Below, one piece after another: positions 52,893 to 64,000 of a stretch of 64,000 nucleotides of DNA. Origin of the DNA: Halichondria panicea (taxonomy: Eukaryota; Porifera; Demospongiae; Suberitida; Halichondriidae); the NCBI RefSeq assembly GCF_963675165.1, contig NC_087382.1:1736001-1800000 (forward strand), given 5' to 3'. The position numbers and the translations under genes were made by a program. A model generated the notes under the pieces. It was not told the origin of the DNA. It searched no databases and worked only from the letters and a program-made list of their open reading frames with translations. Every line of letters starts with the position of its first letter. The stretch's first letter is position 1.

Positions 52893-54387
52893 TTTCTTAC
52901 GATATAACTATACGAGTCAGAATAGAGTCAATAGAAATGCTGTTTCGACTTTTTGTACTGTCTAAATCATCTAGAGGTAGAACATATGGAATAAGCTTAA
53001 TGGTCACTGGCAGAGTTTATGCAATTGAAATTAAGGAGAGGCTAAATTTTTTCTCAGAATCATTCACTTTCATTACATTGCTTTCATTACACGAGAAAAT
53101 CTAAGTGTTGACTTACCTAATGAATAATTTCTTTCTCCACAAACACAGCTAGCACATGCACACATGTATTCAGCGATAGAGTATCAAGAGTTAGTAAATG
53201 AATACGTAGGAGCATATAATTATATCCGACTATATACTACGCACTTCAATAGCAATGTACAAGTCAAGGTTATTCTGTACACATGTGTCATACTCATAAC
53301 AATATAATATTCCCCGTATGTGATAGTCGTGCAGTGTATATACAGTGTGGTTAGGTACATTTCATATACTGTACACAAGTGTTTATGACATCAACAGAGC
53401 ATCTCCCTAGAGCATTCCCAAGTCTGGAATGGAATATGCATGGGAGTCGGATACATCTAGATAGTGGCACAATTGAAGGCTTGACCTGTGCCATATAGCA
53501 GATATTGGCACAGTGTTTCCTTTGATCTGCCCACTCAAAATGCAACAAGAGTATTTAGAATACTGGCTAATTGCGTAGTTCCAGTTCATACAAAAATTAC
53601 CTGCTCAGCTACACAAATAATTATATATAGTATATGTAGAGCCCTGCATTATGGTATACGAACACGTTCTGAACTAACACTTCCGTTTATGATATGTTTT
53701 TGAATTCTTGCAATTTCATTGCATATCACACTCAAAATTGTTGTCACAATAACAAGTGTAGTTACTATCAAACAACAGAGTCTTACTGAAACATTGTATT
53801 AATAATGAAACTGATTACAACTGGTTAATTACTAACTATGAATGAATTATGAATGAGACTCTGGGAAATTAAGCTTAGCATATTGTTCGTTTAGTCGTTC
53901 AATAGTCCTCTTTCGAAGGTGCTTGGTGCATGCATGGTAGTTAGTGTAAAGCCGAACAAGATGACAAACATTTTGGGAATCTGGTCGGTCCAGTTGACCA
54001 CTTTTATCTTATTTTTTCGTCTCGCACCTTCCATTGCTTCCACAATGAGGTGTAAGTGCCATCCATCCCATACCACCTCTATTGTAGTGTCAAGTACTTG
54101 TGTGCAGAGACCAATAACAGGTTCCCGTGCATAATTTTCACAATGCACTGCCACCATATACGCATCAAACTATAGCTATATATAATATAGGTGCCCTCCT
54201 CCTGCATGTTTCATTGTAAAGTATATCATTTGTACGTACCTAGAAGTACATCAAATGACAATGGAATGGACCTTAATTGTGACGTGAATCCACAAAATCT
54301 ATGTCAAGTTGTAAATAATTATATACTGTTAGATCTATTATAGTTCTATATAATTATACACTGTAAAAAATGCAGTAACGCAATATT
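52893..54387. other. Intergenic, no supported gene
   Basis: It should hold the promoter of the GGAI-repeat gene near 52900-53100. A minus-strand ORF at 53891-54157 (88 codons) has no recognised motif and is not called. No repeats stand out. Confidence 0.4.
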
Positions 54388-55020
54388 CTAGTCTCCAAAA
54401 TCAAACGCTAGTCCAGTGTCCTTGAGCCTTTCTTGACAGAGTTGGTCAATCTCCACAGATTGCTCGGGCGTCAAATGGTTCCTCCAGTCGCCCACCTCCC
54501 CCTTCCTCATGAATGCAGTTGAACCAGGGTTAAACAAACGATCCATGACTGAATAATTGGCAGTTTCATCTTTCTTCATCGAATCAAAAGACGTCTCAGC
54601 AACAACTTTATCGATTACCTCATCGGAAATTTCAGCACCAATGAACGTTGCAATACGAGTGATGGCTGCTCGCGGATCCTTCTTTATATCTTCAAACATG
54701 AGGAAGAGAACATTATCCTCGTTTCTGTGAGGCCACCAGCTCAGAACATGATCAAAGAAGTCACCAAAGTCAACGTTACCATAGATGAAGTTGCGGAAGA
54801 AAATATCCCAATCCAAGGTAGCTTCTTTCCTAACGGACATCAGCTTGTAGTGGAAGAAAAAGGAGACTGCTACATCCTTTGGGTTACGAGCAACGTAGAT
54901 GTACTTGCAAGGAGTGGTGCTTGGTTTACCACAAGGCATTAAGTCGTACGTAAAGTGGCTCTTGAAGGCACAAGGTTTCGGTAAAGTGAAGAGGTTGACT
55001 TTGAGCAAGTGGATGTTCGA
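54388..55020 (-). pseudogene. Cytosolic sulfotransferase, N-terminus missing
   Basis: The open frame covers the C-terminal two thirds of a SULT-type enzyme: KYIYVARNPKDVAVSFFFHY, VLFLMFEDIKKDP and the PAPS-binding RKGEVGDWRNHLTPEQ motif. These enzymes transfer sulfate from PAPS to small hydroxyl or amine substrates. The N-terminal PAPS loop (TYPKSGT type) is absent. Upstream at about 55005-55020 the sequence changes into a retroelement fragment. No N-terminal exon is visible up to 55.5 kb, so it is probably a pseudogene. The remaining part itself has no stops. Confidence 0.8.
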
Positions 55021-55300
55021 TTTCTAGAATTCTTTGGCCATAACTTCGTTTTTTCTCGTCTTCATGCCTTTTATAGACTGCAGAGAGCCTTCCCGATCTG
55101 TTGCTTGGAGCGTTTGGGTGGAACACTCTTACGTCGAAAAAAGTGTCCTGTCCTGCAGTCCAGAACAAACGCTTTGCCACAGTTACACCTTCTAGGTGTG
55201 TTTTGTAGTGTCCAGCCATAGCGCAGGCAAATTGCATCCTTAAATTCCTTAAATTCCCCTTTGTTTAAGTGAAACCCCTGGTCGGAGAGAGGTATGACCT
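55005..55300 (-). mobile_element. Retroelement ORF fragment fused to the sulfotransferase
   Basis: It reads TFFDVRVFHPNAPSN, then YKRHEDEKKRSYGQRILEIE. This is a recurrent C-terminal module of animal RT-type elements (family known from general knowledge), related to but distinct from the remnant at 24752-25470. It is in the same orientation as the sulfotransferase. Confidence 0.7.
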
Positions 55301-55475
55301 AGATGGCTATCACGAATAAATTAAAGTCAAGCAATCTGTGTTGTGAGTTTTGTGATTAATTAATAATGATTACAACATGCAGCCTGGTCTGAAGTTGAAT
55401 TTCACTCATTTCTATTGATCTCATTATCATAATTATAACTAGAAATTTTCACACTGCAATTTTTAATGTGTTCTA

Positions 55476-58400
55476 CTATTTCGGGTATCCGTGCTTCTCA
55501 TGTTCGGCTGGTTTACTCTTCTTGTCTGCACAAATAAAAAGCTTGGATAAAAACACTGCATTATGATTTAATTAATTATCTCTTCATGCAACGATAATAG
55601 CATATCACGCCATGCAGAGAAGTCTCATGCACTCACTTGTCCAACAGGGACTGCAGCACTGTTAGCAGTAGACTGTCAGCTGCAGAAAGTGGTCATTCAT
55701 GTAACAGCAAATTATTGTTGATCACCGTACATTACTATTATACTGCAGCTGAAATTGATTCTATATTTAGGTGGTTGGTGCTGAGAAACTACGAAGGCGT
55801 TAAACTGCAATTAGACTAAAATGAATAGTGTCGCGTTCATGATTAGTAGCACTCATTAGTTGGTGGAAAGTGTTCTTACATGGGCGCTCTTCTTGCATAG
55901 CATCTACCTCAGCTGGTGTCTCTGGTGTCCAATCATCAGCTGTAGTAAATTATTCTTATGTGATATTACTATAAAACATTTAAACTTAATGCATAGCGTC
56001 ACATTCTTATGAATTCTGCATGGTCGAGTTGTTGAAAGTACTTACATGGCTCATCTTGTTGCATCTGTGCCTTATAGTAATAGTTGCCGTGTTGCTGACG
56101 AGCCTCCTCCGCTGTATAGTGAAATATTCTCATGTGATGGCAATACAAAAAATATCAAATTAATGGTTTCACTATGAGTTTTGTGAAAGGTACTTACATG
56201 GGCCATTTTGCTGCATCTGTGCCTTATAGTAATAGTTGCTTGGACCACCGTCCTGCTGCATCTGTGCCTTATAGTAATAGTTGCTTGGGCGATCGTTCTG
56301 CTGCATCTGTGTCTTATAGTAATAGTTACTTGGGCCATCGTTCTGCTGCATCTGTGTCTTATAGCTTGGGCCACCGTCCTGCTGCATCTGTGCCTTATAG
56401 TAATAGTTGCTTGGGCCACCGTCCTGCTGCATCTGTGCCTTGTAGTAATAGTTGCTTGGGCCACCGTCCTGCTGCATCTGTGCCTTATAGTAATAGTTGC
56501 TTGGGCGATCAGCCTGCTGCATCTGTGTCTTATAGTAATAGTTGCTTGGGCCACCGTCCTGCTGCATCTGTGTCTTATAGTACACTGTTAAAAATGGGTA
56601 GTTACAATAGCACCCAAAGTGCTATGCCAACACTCACCTAATGGTGCTATCACAACACTAGGAGTGCAGTCGTAACTGCTACGTGTTACTAGAACAATAA
56701 AGGGTGCTATTATACACTTATAAGTGCTTGTGGAACACTTTAAACAGTGTTGTGCATGCACTTACCTAGTTGTTAAAATCATATTACTCTAACTATACAC
56801 CAGATGGTGTTACTCAAATAAGAATTGTGTGATTGCAGCACTATACATGGTGCAATGTAAGCACCTCTATAAATCACCTGCATGCAAATCAAGGCCAGTC
56901 TATAATGATTCATGTAGTTGCATGTGTAAATAAATAGTTGCTTATATAGTAACAAACCCGTTCCATTAAAATAGTTGAATCTGGTATAATTATTATACCT
57001 TTGTATTCAAGCATGCATGCAGGAGCAGATTATAATTATAGTCACCTTATTTATTATACTTATTATAAATTCTAATCACATGCGTAATTATGTATACAGG
57101 GGTGAAGCAGCACACTAGCTTGTACTGATGACGGAACAATCGGCCCGGCCTGTGAGGAACTTTCCAAGAAAAAATTAGTGCACTTTTCAAGTGTACCGGC
57201 AATATTTTAGCTATTCAGTATTTATAACTTATGTGCCGGATGAATCAGTTATCATTATTAGTTACTGTAACTATGTGTTTGAAGTTGCAACATCTATTGA
57301 GGACTAGACTATGTGCATGTCATGCTAACGGACAATTAATTATTAATGCTCAACAATAATTATTAACAATTCAATTGTCTGAAAAATCATACATCCTGTA
57401 TTTAGCTAAGTAGCTGGCTTATAGTGTGTTCTTTCTACTCATACAGTTGCCCTGCAAATTTAACTCTTACTCTGCTCCCACCCCCCCTCTTCCATGCAAG
57501 GGCATACACTGATGATATGATCATAATTAATTGATGAGCACAGACTCAAATGCGTGGTGGGTAGCCAAGACTACATAAACAAAACAAAATCGTGGGTGGT
57601 AGATCTAATACGTGCAGCACTGATCTCACGTGAACCTTGAGATAGACAGCTGCCTGCATGAGAGTCTCTGCACACAGCTGTGTGCACCTTAACTGTACGA
57701 AGGCGCCGGGCCTACTCTAGCTGCTCTGGTACTACATGGACTAAGTTGCTAGATGTACTACACTGCAAGATGGCACACTGCTTTGACTCGGAACTATAGA
57801 GTAAGTTGCTGCAAAACCATTGTTGTGCTAAAAAGCTTGACATAGACAGACTGCAAGTCTACTACTCACTACTATAATTGTAACTATATAATAATTCTGG
57901 TTGGGCTTTGTGGGCAACTGTCCGTCAGTCTGATATGTTGGGCTTTGTGGGCAGCTGTCCGTCAGTCTGATATGTTGGGCTTTGTGGGCAGCTGTCCGTC
58001 AGTCTGATATGTTGGGCTTTGTGGGCAGCTGTCCGTCAGTCTGATATGCTGGGCTTTGTGGGCAGCTGTCCGTCAGTCTGATATGTTGGGCTTTGTGGGC
58101 AGCTGTCCGTCAGTCTGATATGCTGGGGTTTGTGGGCAGCTGTCCGTCAGTCTGATATGCTGGGCTTTGTGGGCACTTGTCTGTCAGTCTGATATGTCGG
58201 GCTTTGTGGGCAGCTGTCCGTCAGTCTGATATGTTGGGCTTTGTGGGCAGCTGTCTGTCAGTCTGATATGTTGGACTTTGTGGGCACTTGTCCGTCAGTC
58301 TGATATGTTGGGCTTTGTGGGCACTTGACCGTCAGTCTGATATGTTGGGCTTTGTGGGCAGCTGTCCGTCAGTCTGATATGTTGGGCTTTGTGGGCACTT

Positions 58401-60643
58401 GTCCGTCAGTCTGATATGTTGGGCTTTGTGGGCACGTGTCCGTCAGTTAGATGTATGTTGAGCGTTAGGAACACTTTCCTGTCAGACTGGTTTTTCGCAC
58501 GTATCTACATTTGCATACAAATCATCATAATTATAATTTTTGTCTTCCGATTATTGTTAAACTAATTTCCAATGACAATACAAGATATATAATGGTTGTT
58601 TCTTACAAAATTATCGCATCGTAAGAGCTATAGGTACTCTTTTCATGCAGGGTTCATGGAGTCGAGCTATTTTAAACAAGGTTAAAGAATATGCGTCGCA
58701 AATTGAGATTCAACATCTGTCCAAAGATAAACCACTGCTCTTTAAAAGGAATAGTCCAAAAACAAAGCGTAACAAAGGTGCTATATCAGGAGTGATAATT
58801 ATGATCGACTAGCAGTTACAGATGTGCGTATATACTTACCTTCTATCCACCACTGACCGATTATGTCTATGTAAGTCCACTATTAATCATTATTGCGTTC
58901 AAGCATATAGCTGTAAATGTTCGCAGTAGTAATAGAATTTTTTACCTATAGATTTACTTTTGAGGAAAGAATTCAAACAAAGGAGAACAATGTTAAGCTA
59001 CGGGAGCTGGTCGAAGACTATGCAGTCACTGGTGCAGTCACAATCTAATGGTAAATAGAAACCCATATCTTCAAACATACATTTTTTTTTATTCAGTTCT
59101 GAAGATGATACTGTAAGAAGAAGGATGCAGTACAAATGATATTTGTCAAGCTGCTGCTCCACGTATGTAATGCATAAACAGCTAAATTGATATACTGTTA
59201 CAAATACTTGATACTTGAGAACAGATTCTTCTGTTGCCCTTGAATTCATCCTGTGTGGGGGGGTATATGCTTATTATAACGAGAATAACCCTGTCATCAT
59301 ACATATATAATGATACACAGTAATGCATGCACACTGGATATTTGATAGAATAAAAGGTGATATGTTAAAGTGTTAGGCTTTCGGCTTATTTGAATAATTG
59401 TCTCCTAATCACTTATATCACTGCCTACTGTTTTTGTGAGCCCCATCCTTATCCCATCATAATTATATACATGCAGGTGGATGACATGCAACGTTCGTTC
59501 AAGGTAGAAAAAGTGCTATTGAATCTGGATCAATGAACTACTTCGTCATCGTAGAGAAAGAAGTGTATGAAGTAGATTCATTCTATGAAACTCTTGTACA
59601 AGTAACTATGTTTTTGACATTTTAGTACCCACGTGCATGTCAGCATGGCACCCTTTTATTTTTTATTTTTAAGGTCCCGAACTGCCTAAGTGTATTGTGG
59701 TCGTAGTTATTAAACACTTTATGAGGTTATATAGGTATACATATCTTCATACTTTTATTGTATATGCTATCGTGATGCATATCATTATACACATGCTATA
59801 ATTATGTTACGTCATTTAAGTCAAGTGCATGAGCTTATCGAGAAGTGCAATAAGCATGCATGCAATATTTTATGCTTTGCATGAAGAGTATAGCAATGAC
59901 AACTGTACCTGTAGTAACATAGTAACAGCAGCACCCATCCCCAGTGCTTTAATAACACCATTGTAGGTGTAGTTGTAAAAGTTACACACAGTTTGGAGTT
60001 GCAGTAACTCCAAGAAAGTGCAAGTACAGCACATTTTCATGCTGTTACAACTCCAAAATGAGTGTTTTAATAACACTAAAATCTGGTGCTGTAATAACTC
60101 CATATATGAGTGCCATATTTGGTACAATGGTTTTACCCCACTTTTGGGTGTTACAATAGCACCACATTTTTAACAGTGTAATAGTTGCTTGGGCCACCGT
60201 CCTGCTGCATCTGTGTCTTATAGTAATAGTTGCTTGGGCCACCGTCCTGCTGCATCTGTGTCTTATAGTAATAGTTGCTTGGGCCACCGTCCTGCTGCAT
60301 CTGTGTCTTATAGTAATAGTTGCTTGGGCCACCGTCCTGCTGCATCTGTGTCTTGTAGTTGTAGTTACCGCGTTGCTGACGAGCCTCCTCAACTGTAGTA
60401 AATTCATAAGTAATTAGTGAATACGAAACAACATAATTATTCTAATAATGGTGTCACTTTCTAGTGCATGGTATTGGTGTAATTACCATTGCTTTGCTCC
60501 AGGGCATCCTTCAGCTGATCGTAATATTTATAGTCGTGTTGTTGCTGAGCATCTTTCTCCTGATAATAAGAGCGAAGAGGAGCAGAAGAGGCCAGGGCCA
60601 CGAGAGATAGCAAAGCCACAGTGGCAATCATTGAAATCTTCAT
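55476..60643 (-). CDS. Secreted Gln/Tyr-rich tandem-repeat protein, split by insertion
   Basis: Exons: 60487-60643; repeat exon 60392 down to 56198 with a 3.6-kb element inside; 56046-56111; 55880-55939; 55476-55525. Signal peptide MKISMIATVALLSLVALASS. The repeat exon holds 15-residue units (QMQQDGGPSNYYYKT and variants), four on one side of the element and about nine on the other. EEARQQ(R/H)GN(Y)YYK occurs before and after the repeats. The end is KPAEHEKHGYPK then TAG. If the element and one TA are left out, the repeat exon is 597 nt and every phase fits (309 aa); with it, the protein stops ten residues into the element. An exported structural, adhesive or mucus-like role is inference; no family is recognised. 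An upstream Met at 60688 is less likely, since it would bury the signal peptide. Confidence 0.75.
56198..56580 (-). repeat. 45-bp coding tandem repeat, downstream half
   Basis: About nine units encode QMQQ(D/N/A)(G/D)(G/R)PSNYYYK(A/T), with one short unit (QMQQDGGPSYKT) that keeps frame. Individual units differ more from each other than do the four on the other side. Confidence 0.9.
56583..60178. mobile_element. 3.6-kb TIR element flanked by TA, inside a coding repeat
   Basis: The left end cactgttaaaaatggg and the right end ccacatttttaacagtg are inverted. Subterminal regions on both sides are full of (a)acaatagcaccc / aataacacc-type motifs. TA at 56581-56582 and 60179-60180 is a clean target duplication, and removing one copy restores the coding repeat. 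The TA target suggests a Tc1/mariner-like mechanism (inference). No full transposase is seen. Short plus-strand open pieces at 58650-58810 (SWSRAILNKVKEYASQIEIQ), 58951-59048 and 59476-59630 are unidentified. Confidence 0.85.
57905..58448. repeat. 37-bp minisatellite, about 15 copies
   Basis: Unit: ttgggctttgtgggcagctg followed by tccgtcagtctgatatg. Copies are 90-100% alike, with gcacttg variants towards the right. It lies within the 3.6-kb element. Confidence 0.95.
60181..60345 (-). repeat. 45-bp coding tandem repeat, upstream half
   Basis: Almost four nearly identical units of QMQQDGGPSNYYYKT. They continue in register with 56198-56580 once the inserted element is taken out. Confidence 0.9.
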
Positions 60644-60688
60644 GATGATATCCAGAGAAAATCCTTCACAACTTGAAATGATGAACAA

Positions 60689-61848
60689 TTGCAGTGAATG
60701 TCAATGAGAAAATTGAACTCACTTATATACTCATGGATTCATGTGTTATGTGTGCACTGATGTGGTACCATATGGACTGAATGGATTCTATTTTCATTTA
60801 GAAGAAACATATTTCCAGATAAAAACCACATGCATTCATGGACTGACTGTATACATGCAGTACTGCAGCAATCTAATTTCCTACTATTAGCAGAAGCATA
60901 ATTCCAGCTCATAACCACATGGACTGCACAGCTTCATCACATTGGATCTAGCAGAAGCACTATAATCCCAGGTGTTATCGGCCCACAAGATGAATGTATC
61001 TGGTAGTACTATACCACTCTTTGCCACTAATTACGTAGTAGCTATACAGCAGGTATTGTTGATAAAGCCTGTGTTTATTGTATGTGTTATTTGTTGTGCT
61101 ATAATTATATGCATGGGAAGTGTGAAAGTGAATAGTAACACAGATGCCTAACCCTATTGGCCTATATAACCCTAACTCTAACCCTATCCCTTGCCTTCAG
61201 CTGTCAACAGTCCATGGCGCTATAGGATTTAGGGAGTATGATAATTATAGTCAGGGTCAATTAATTTAAATCTGTCTCGGTGCACTTTAATTGCATTTTA
61301 ATAATTACCATCTCTATTACCTCTAATCCCGATGAAGGATTGGAGGTAAAAAAGGAAAACTAGACGATCATAATGTAATTAACGTTCATTAAAGACCTGA
61401 CTCTCCTCCTATATACTCCAGTCTGCATGCATGCATGGTATATTTGCGTATGTGCAACACAATTTGAGCGGCACAACTATATAGACAATTAATTAATTAT
61501 GCATACAAGCTGTATAGTTACAAATGAGGAGCCCATGACCTGGACCTGCAGGGTTGCTACGTTGTACAATGCTATTTCTCCACCTTAACAACTGTTGCTC
61601 TGACTACATGCAGTTTACTTCCTTCTGACATGGTCCATCAGTGACTTGCACACAAACGTTTTTCCAAAAAAGCCGTAGAATGTACATGCATGCATACAGT
61701 ATGAAACTATGAAACAAGCACTCAGGCACTCATTTTTACTGCATTTTTTTGCATGTAGTAAGTGTTTTCATTACGTACGTGTTCTACAAAATCAGTGTTC
61801 TATCCACACTTCTCGTTACAATTATAGAGTGCATCATGCCCGTACGGA
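60689..61848. other. Intergenic, promoter side of the Gln/Tyr-rich gene
   Basis: No gene is seen. A degenerate ccctaa-type stretch lies at 61148-61190, telomere-like in motif but short and irregular. Confidence 0.4.
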
Positions 61849-61849
61849 T

Positions 61850-62149
61850 TAGGGCTGTTCCAATTATTCTAGAATAATTTTGAGAATAATAGGTGAGGCT
61901 AAAAAAATTTAGGGTAGAGTCAGAGGTTTAAAAGGTCATAGAGGTCAGTTATTTACATTATTCTAATGTAAGTGCAGTACACTGTCAGTTGTTATGGCTG
62001 CAATGTCATTTATATTGTTTATGGTTCATGTTCATGTTGGCTTTTCAATGAGAATAATAGAGAATAATGGGTAATTATCTGGGAATAATAGGAAGTAAAA
62101 TTAAGAAATTCTAATAGGCAAATTTTTTTGAATAATTGGGACAGCCCTA
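61850..62149. mobile_element. 300-bp MITE with tagggctgt ends
   Basis: The left end tagggctgttccaattattc and the right end gaataattgggacagcccta are inverted copies. The interior is rich in gagaataatag repeats. The flanks gtacggat and gta(ta)cggat look like a target duplication with a 2-bp insertion. No ORF. Confidence 0.85.
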
Positions 62150-62325
62150 GTATACGGATTCAAGTATATCAAACTGCAAGAAATACTATGATCCACTTTT
62201 AATTCGTGTATAGCAACAACATCCAAACACACATGCATAAATCCAATTTTTCATTGCACGTTAGCCTAATATGAATTAACTCCATTCACAGCCGAAATAG
62301 TGAGATGTATTATAGTATAAAGTTT

Positions 62326-62398
62326 TTAACTGTGAGCTGGCCCAATAAAAGGTTGACACATTATAGAGTAACCTTGTATTGGGCCAGCTCACAGTTAA
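62326..62398. mobile_element. 73-bp hairpin element
   Basis: Arms ttaactgtgagctggcccaa and the complement (ttgggccagctcacagttaa) enclose a 15-nt loop. It is a foldback repeat with no coding content. Confidence 0.75.
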
Positions 62399-62861
62399 TA
62401 CTAATGTTTACATGAATTAATTAACCTCGAACAGTAAGAGTTCATTCTACAAAATAGACACTACCCAGGGTTCATCACACCATGCTACCATGTGCAAGGA
62501 TTCACAGGAGGTCCATTCACAGAACTGAGATCTAATTTAATTGTTAGCTGAAGCGACCATGCTCTTACAACCTCCAGTATATGATTCCAGGTAGTATAGT
62601 ACTGTAGATTCCACACTGCAGCACGTAGAACATAATCCCATGCAGGTACTAACCACAGTCAGGATTGCATGGATTCACCACTACATCCTGAGACTGTGAT
62701 CAAATTTCATCAGTCTATTAATTAGCAGACTGCTTCCAGGTATATACTATAGTAACAACATATACATTGCAATGGATTCACTAGCTGTAATATGAATGTG
62801 ATTTAGACTGCCATGTCAATCTCATTATCAATGAAAACATTATTATGAAGAAGCTACATAA

Positions 62862-64000
62862 ATGATATTTTTACTCTCGAAATTATCAAATATGCTTGTA
62901 TTAGTTAATGTTAAAGTTGAGATAGCAACCGCAACACTCCATCTTGTTGGGTGGCTCTATTGTTTGTGAGCACAAAGTTGGAACACAGTGCCATCAGCAA
63001 CAAAAAACACTCCACCAAAATCAGCACTGTTATTTTTAAACATGGCTTTAGAGACAGATATAGTTCCAGTATATGCTAAAATCCCTCCTCCAATACTGTT
63101 ACTTGTGGTACTTCCTCCATTACCAACTACAACTTCATTGTTCATTATATTTCAGCTCAAGATAGATGCATTAACTATAAAAATTCCAATCGCTCCACCA
63201 AAGGCAGCGTTGTTGTTTGTTAGCTTGCTATCAGATATCAATAACTCTCCATTGAAAACCAAAATTGCTCCACCTGATCTTTCAGCACTGTTGTACGCTA
63301 GCTTACTGTCGGAGATGGAGACACTCCCATCCTGGCTATTAATTGCTCCACTGTCAGAGTTAGCACTATTGTTTAGTAGCGCACAGTGTGATATGGACAA
63401 ATTACTGCTGGGCAAGGGGGCAACAATTGCATCACCAGCTTCAGTGCTATTGTTTGAAAAATTGCACAAAACTAATAGTCACATTTTTAGAGAACACCGC
63501 CACTGCTCCACCACGTCCAAATATAGCAGTATTAATTGGAATTGAACTTTAAATTGTTAATAACAGCTTTAATATGAGATTGAATGTTAACTGCACCACC
63601 ATTGTTACTGAAGAAGTCGCTCTTTTCAATGTACACATTTTTTGAGAACACATGCAATGCTCCACCACGTTCACATGAAGCAGTGTTGGAATTGAACCTT
63701 GAACCATTAATAACAGTTTGATTTGCTTTAATATTCACTGCACCACCATCGTTACTGAAGAAATCACTCTTTTCAATGCACACAGTATCAGCTTCAACAG
63801 TCAATGCTCTGTCAGTGCTAGTGTTGTTTACAAAGAGAACTTGTTCAATTCTTACAGTTACCGTATGAGTGATCTCGAGTGTACAAGCTTCCAACTTTAG
63901 TAAATTTAAGTCTACCAAATAGCATTGAGGAATGTATACATATAGCCTGAACTACTTTCATCACCTGCTCCAGTGAAATGCAAACCTTCGATACTCGATA
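62862..64000 (-). pseudogene. Decayed partial copy of the GGAI-repeat gene
   Basis: It matches the coding strand of 51333-52560 closely (for example SIGGGILAYTGTISVSKAMF and SGGAILVFNGELLISDSKLT). Frame breaks occur near 62990, 63150, 63470 and 63540, and small deletions are seen. The match stops abruptly at 62862, so the TM part is missing; the 5' part continues past the window edge. It is a truncated paralogue. Confidence 0.88.

Noticed and set aside
53891..54157. 88-codon minus-strand ORF
   Set aside because: No recognisable domain, no splice or neighbour support; length is within chance expectation.
55640..55661. Possible 22-nt exon in the Gln/Tyr-rich gene
   Set aside because: It has acceptor and donor, but including it breaks the phase of the last exon; direct splicing from 55880 to 55525 gives a clean end.
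56174..56641. Plus-strand repeat ORF (AASVPYSNSCLG units)
   Set aside because: It is the antisense frame of the 45-bp coding repeat; the minus strand has the signal peptide, splice sites and consistent phases.
61148..61190. Telomere-like ccctaa motifs
   Set aside because: Short and irregular, interrupted by other sequence, with genes on both sides; no sign of a chromosome end.
62988..63545. 185-codon plus-strand ORF at 63 kb
   Set aside because: It is the antisense shadow of the decayed GGAI copy, the same as the one at 51.3-52.0 kb.

Overview
The window looks like a compact animal genome, most likely a demosponge (inference). The evidence is GT-AG introns mostly of 50-900 bp, TGF-beta receptors, anthrax-toxin-receptor-like vWA proteins, G3BP, Roco/DEATH and Calx-beta fragments, a single-exon GGAI-repeat/multi-TM protein, many short inverted-repeat elements and long (CA/TG)n arrays. 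No rRNA, CRISPR or bacterial operon structure is visible. Gene models were spliced by eye; every model described as complete keeps one consistent reading frame across all exons.

Layout. 1-1197 (+): 3' end of a DEATH-like/SH2-like adaptor. 2008-5421 (-): complete G3BP (8 coding exons, 439 aa). 6085-9869 (-): complete TGF-beta type I receptor A (509 aa). 12415-12484 (+): orphan signal-peptide exon of a second receptor. 14077-16587 (-): receptor B, a kinase-less copy of A (231 aa). 16870-23973 (+): complete receptor C (534 aa). A and B are products of a tandem duplication (about 8.0-13.9 kb and 14.08-18.07 kb) of an ancestral head-to-head receptor pair. The two copies differ by a LINE, a foldback element, an 8-bp-TSD element, a Calx-beta exon fragment and a CA-array expansion.

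24.7-26.5 kb: foldback elements flanked by 9-bp direct repeats, one carrying a retroelement fragment. 27.5-31.1 kb (-): decayed ankyrin-ROC-COR-DEATH (Roco) pseudogene. 31750-41575 (+) and 42213-47499 (+): two tandem ANTXR-like receptors (762 and 502 aa); the first has three Ig/IPT-like repeats instead of one and a 6-nt microexon, the second has an antisense tRNA-Asp in an intron. 48180-52892 (-): 1570-aa GGAI beta-helix protein with about nine membrane helices. 54388-55020 (-): sulfotransferase cut at its N-terminus by a retroelement fragment. 55476-60643 (-): secreted Gln/Tyr-rich protein with 15-residue repeats, split by a 3.6-kb inverted-repeat element flanked by TA. 62862-64000 (-): decayed second copy of the GGAI-repeat gene.

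The functional themes are cell-surface signalling and adhesion: receptors A and C (with B a possible decoy) for TGF-beta-type ligands, and the ANTXR-like and GGAI proteins for matrix or surface contact. Most of the unusual structure comes from duplication and mobile-element activity, which the paired copies allow to be dated relative to each other.
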